Source: JAHTBL01 sp038532735 (GTDB lineage: Bacteria; Pseudomonadota; Alphaproteobacteria; Rhodobacterales; Rhodobacteraceae). Taken from it: a DNA stretch of 64,000 nucleotides. The notes under the pieces are model-generated. The model made no database searches. It saw only the letters and a program-made list of their open reading frames with translations, and was not told where the DNA came from. Positions 61,592-64,000 of this stretch are shown piece by piece (position 1 is the first letter of the stretch; every line of letters starts with the position of its first letter). The stretch is from positions 186,001 to 250,000 of the forward strand of contig JBCBAC010000004.1 in the NCBI GenBank assembly GCA_038532735.1. The letters are read 5' to 3'. The translations under genes and the position numbers were made by a program.

Positions 61592-62986
61592 ATGCAAGCT
61601 GCTCTGCTCATTGGCCTTTTCGGCCTTGTGATCCTCGCCTCCGTGGCTGTTGCGCCGCGTCGCGCCTCGGTCGAGGGGTTCTATGATGGCGCGGGTGAGA
61701 GCGGGCAGGCACCGGGGCTCTGGACGCTTGTGCTGAGCCAGGTAACCACCTGGATTTTCGCGCGCTCTCTGATGAATGCGGCGATCCTTGGGTATTTCTA
61801 CGGGGCGGCTGGCACGCTGGCTTACGCCGCCTATTACGGTTCGTTCCTGTCGGGGGGCTTCATCATCGCCAAGCTGCGCGGGCAGGACGCGCGATCGGTC
61901 CAGCACTGGTTGACCGACCGGTTCGGGGCGGCTGGCGTGACCTGCTACAACGTGGTCATTGGCTTGCGGCTTTTGTCCGAGGTTTTTGCAAACCTCATCG
62001 TGGTCGGCCTCATCTTCACCGCCGTGCTGCCAGAGATGGCAAATGCCGGTCTGCTGTCGATCATCATCGTGGCCGTGCTGGGTCTGGCCTATTCCGCTTG
62101 GGGCGGTTTGTCGGCGGCCCTGCGCACGGACGTCATGCAGATGGTGATCTTTCTTATCGTCTTCGCGGCGGCCTTGGTGGCCCTGATGACATCGCCTGAC
62201 TTCTCTTTCGGCGCGATTGTCACGGCAGAAGGCACATCGGGCAGCTATAATGGCTGGGTGTTGCTGATCGTCGCCTTCCTGCAGGTCTTTAGCTATCCGG
62301 CCCATGACCCGGTGATGATGGATCGCGGCTTTATCGCAGATGAGAAAACGACCAACGCGTCTTTCCTGCACGCGTTCTGGATCTCCACGCTCTGCATTCT
62401 CGCCTTCGGCATGTTCGGCATTCAGGCGAGCCTCGTGGGCGCCGAATACGAGGGTGAGCTGATCGGCACATGGGCCGGCATGTTCCCGGGCTGGGTCTTT
62501 GTAGCTTTGCTGGTGTCACTGCTGGTCTCGGCCCTCTCGACGCTGGATTCTGCACTGGCCTCTGCAGCGCGGCTGACCGTGGAGGAGTTGCGCCTGCTGC
62601 CGCGCACGTTGAACGGCGGGCGTATCGCCATGGTCGCCTTCATGGTGGGCGGTGCGGCCCTGACACTTTGGGGCAACAAGGCGCTGTTTGACGCGGTCGC
62701 TGTCAGCGGCACCGCGTCGATGTTCCTGACGCCGGTGCTGATCGTGGGCCTTGTGATGAACCGCGTGATCGCGCTGTGGGCCTATATTGTGGCCTTTGCC
62801 GCTGCGATGTTGGGCGCTGCGGCCTACTTCCTGCGCAGCAATGAATTGGTCGCGGCACTCCTGCCCGAAGGCCACAAATACGAGCAGCTTCTGGCGATCT
62901 GCGTTGTCGTTCTGGTCGTCGGTTTTGCGGCTGTTTTGGCCGGTGCGCGCCGTCCAAGCGGGGTTGCGAGCGACGCGGGGGCCTGA
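61592..62986 (+). CDS. Sodium:solute symporter family protein
   Basis: A 464-residue inner-membrane protein with about twelve predicted helices. SVEGFYDGAGESGQAPGLWT, GLRLLSEVFANLIVVGLIFT, GLAYSAWGGLSAALRTDVMQ and DSALASAARLTVEELRLL match the SSS (LeuT-fold) symporters. The substrate cannot be read from sequence. It is 98 bases after the SDR gene with a GAAGGACTT ribosome binding site, and 40 bases before the ABC ATPase gene, with which it may be co-transcribed. Confidence 0.85.
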   Translation: MQAALLIGLFGLVILASVAVAPRRASVEGFYDGAGESGQAPGLWTLVLSQVTTWIFARSLMNAAILGYFYGAAGTLAYAAYYGSFLSGGFIIAKLRGQDARSVQHWLTDRFGAAGVTCYNVVIGLRLLSEVFANLIVVGLIFTAVLPEMANAGLLSIIIVAVLGLAYSAWGGLSAALRTDVMQMVIFLIVFAAALVALMTSPDFSFGAIVTAEGTSGSYNGWVLLIVAFLQVFSYPAHDPVMMDRGFIADEKTTNASFLHAFWISTLCILAFGMFGIQASLVGAEYEGELIGTWAGMFPGWVFVALLVSLLVSALSTLDSALASAARLTVEELRLLPRTLNGGRIAMVAFMVGGAALTLWGNKALFDAVAVSGTASMFLTPVLIVGLVMNRVIALWAYIVAFAAAMLGAAAYFLRSNELVAALLPEGHKYEQLLAICVVVLVVGFAAVLAGARRPSGVASDAGA

Positions 62987-63026
62987 TACCCCGCCGCTAA
63001 CCCAAGTGTTTTCATAAGGATAGGCA

Positions 63027-64000
63027 GTGGCAGCTTCTGTGCCCCGGCTTGAGATCAAAAATCTGGTGCGCCGATATGACGGGCGCGCTGTGGTCGATGA
63101 CGTCTCGTTGCAGATCGAGGCAGGGCAGGTGACCTGCCTGCTCGGCCCCTCGGGCTGCGGCAAATCCACGACCCTGCGGATGATTGCAGGGGTCGACACG
63201 CAAGACAGCGGCGCGATTTACGTCGATGGTGATCTGGTCTGTGACGGCATCACCCAAGTCCCGCCCGAACAGCGCGCCATCGGTTTGATGTTTCAGGACT
63301 TTGCGCTCTTCCCGCATCTAAGCGTTGCGCAAAACGTAGCGTTCGGGCTGGACGGGCCCAAAGACGCGCAACGCGCCCGGGTGCAGCATCTGTTGGAGCG
63401 CGTAAACATGGCGCGTTTCATCGATGATTTCCCCCATCAACTATCGGGTGGGGAGCAGCAGCGCGTCGCCCTCGCGCGGGCGCTCGCTCCGCGGCCCAAG
63501 ATCATGCTGATGGACGAGCCCTTTTCCGGTCTTGATAACCGGCTGCGAGACGAGATTCGCGACCAGACCTTGCAGGTCCTCAAAGAGGAAGGCACCGCCG
63601 TCCTCCTCGTCACGCATGAGCCCGATGAGGCGATGCGGATGGCCGATGAGATCGCCCTGATGCGCAATGGCAAGATTGTCCAGCAAGGCGCGCCCTATAA
63701 CGTGTTCAACGCCCCAAGGGACAAGCGTGTTGCCGCGTTCTTTAGCGATATCAACGTGATATCGGCAAAAGTTCAAGGCGCCCTGACCAAAACCGCCTTT
63801 GGCGAGTTTCTGGCCCCCGGCGTGCCTGATGGCGGCGAGATTGAGATCGTCATCCGCCCCCAACATCTGCGTGTCGATTTTGATCGCCAGGGCCGTGGTC
63901 CCTTGCCGACCTCGCAAGACGGTGTCGCGGCCCGCGCCCTTGTTGAAAGGGCGCGCTTCATGGGCCGCGAAAGCATCGTCGAGTTTCGGATGGAATATGA
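63027..64000 (+). CDS. ABC transporter ATP-binding protein (iron/FbpC-like), truncated by the window end
   Basis: The first 324 codons of an ABC ATPase. Walker A is GPSGCGKSTT, the Q-loop LMFQDFALFPHL, the signature LSGGEQQR, Walker B KIMLMDEPFSGLDNRL and the switch His LVTHEPDEA. After about residue 235 it continues into a TOBE-like regulatory domain (VIRPQHLRVDF), as in FbpC (iron(III)) and putrescine/thiamine-type importers. The start is GTG with an AAGGATAGG ribosome binding site. Permease and binding-protein genes are expected beyond the window. Confidence 0.85.
   Translation, partial: MAASVPRLEIKNLVRRYDGRAVVDDVSLQIEAGQVTCLLGPSGCGKSTTLRMIAGVDTQDSGAIYVDGDLVCDGITQVPPEQRAIGLMFQDFALFPHLSVAQNVAFGLDGPKDAQRARVQHLLERVNMARFIDDFPHQLSGGEQQRVALARALAPRPKIMLMDEPFSGLDNRLRDEIRDQTLQVLKEEGTAVLLVTHEPDEAMRMADEIALMRNGKIVQQGAPYNVFNAPRDKRVAAFFSDINVISAKVQGALTKTAFGEFLAPGVPDGGEIEIVIRPQHLRVDFDRQGRGPLPTSQDGVAARALVERARFMGRESIVEFRMEY

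Overview
The window is one contiguous stretch of a high-GC alphaproteobacterial chromosome, most likely a member of the Rhodobacterales (Roseobacter group). The evidence is a 14-subunit nuo operon interleaved with small genes typical of that order (DUF5333-, DUF5337- and helix-hairpin-helix-type proteins), a NuoG of about 670 residues, a complete leucine-degradation cluster, Hint_2-type and DUF3422 proteins, and short dispersed GCCTCCGGCGGG-type intergenic repeats. I see no insertion sequence, prophage, CRISPR array, rRNA or tRNA gene.

Layout. 1-5.1 kb: the tail of a PEMT/ICMT-like membrane methyltransferase, a small membrane protein, pntAB (energy-linked transhydrogenase) closed by a strong terminator, and a DUF3422 protein. 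5.3-14.4 kb: a dipeptide/oligopeptide ABC importer split over two divergent units. The binding protein and two permeases lie on the minus strand; a fused double ATPase, two M20 peptidase/deacylase genes and a small glycosyltransferase lie on the plus strand. 14.4-23.5 kb: housekeeping genes (moaA, a lipoprotein, an acyl-CoA synthetase, a tightly overlapping glmU-glmS-DNA alkylation repair unit on the minus strand, a phosphoglycolate phosphatase and a DegT-family aminotransferase). 23.5-31.0 kb: the leucine (liu) operon ivd, mccB, an ASCH gene, mccA, a GST gene, mvaB and a methylglutaconyl-CoA hydratase-like gene. It is preceded by a well-formed sigma70-like promoter overlapped by a perfect operator-like dyad. 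31.1-32.5 kb: an AT-richer orphan gene with a C-terminal HEPN-like motif, the best candidate for recent transfer or defence.

32.7-56.0 kb: the nuoA-N operon with at least eleven non-structural genes threaded between the subunits (a GFA-family protein, HhH-domain, histone-H1-like, DUF5337, two DUF5333-type, DUF3291, a lipoprotein, two cysteine-free carboxymuconolactone-decarboxylase-like proteins and a secreted protein). It continues almost without gaps into birA, coaX and rnj. 56.1-64 kb: a DEAD-box helicase, prfC and a Hint-domain protein on the minus strand, then an atypical SDR, a sodium:solute symporter and a truncated ABC ATPase on the plus strand.

How the parts connect. Leucine degradation yields acetyl-CoA, acetoacetate and reduced electron carriers. 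Complex I oxidises NADH and builds proton-motive force, which PntAB uses to make NADPH. BirA supplies biotinylation needed by methylcrotonyl-CoA carboxylase. The least understood material is the set of accessory genes in the nuo operon, especially a nearly identical HhH module carried both as a NuoE C-terminal extension and by the neighbouring membrane protein, and the orphan HEPN-like gene.
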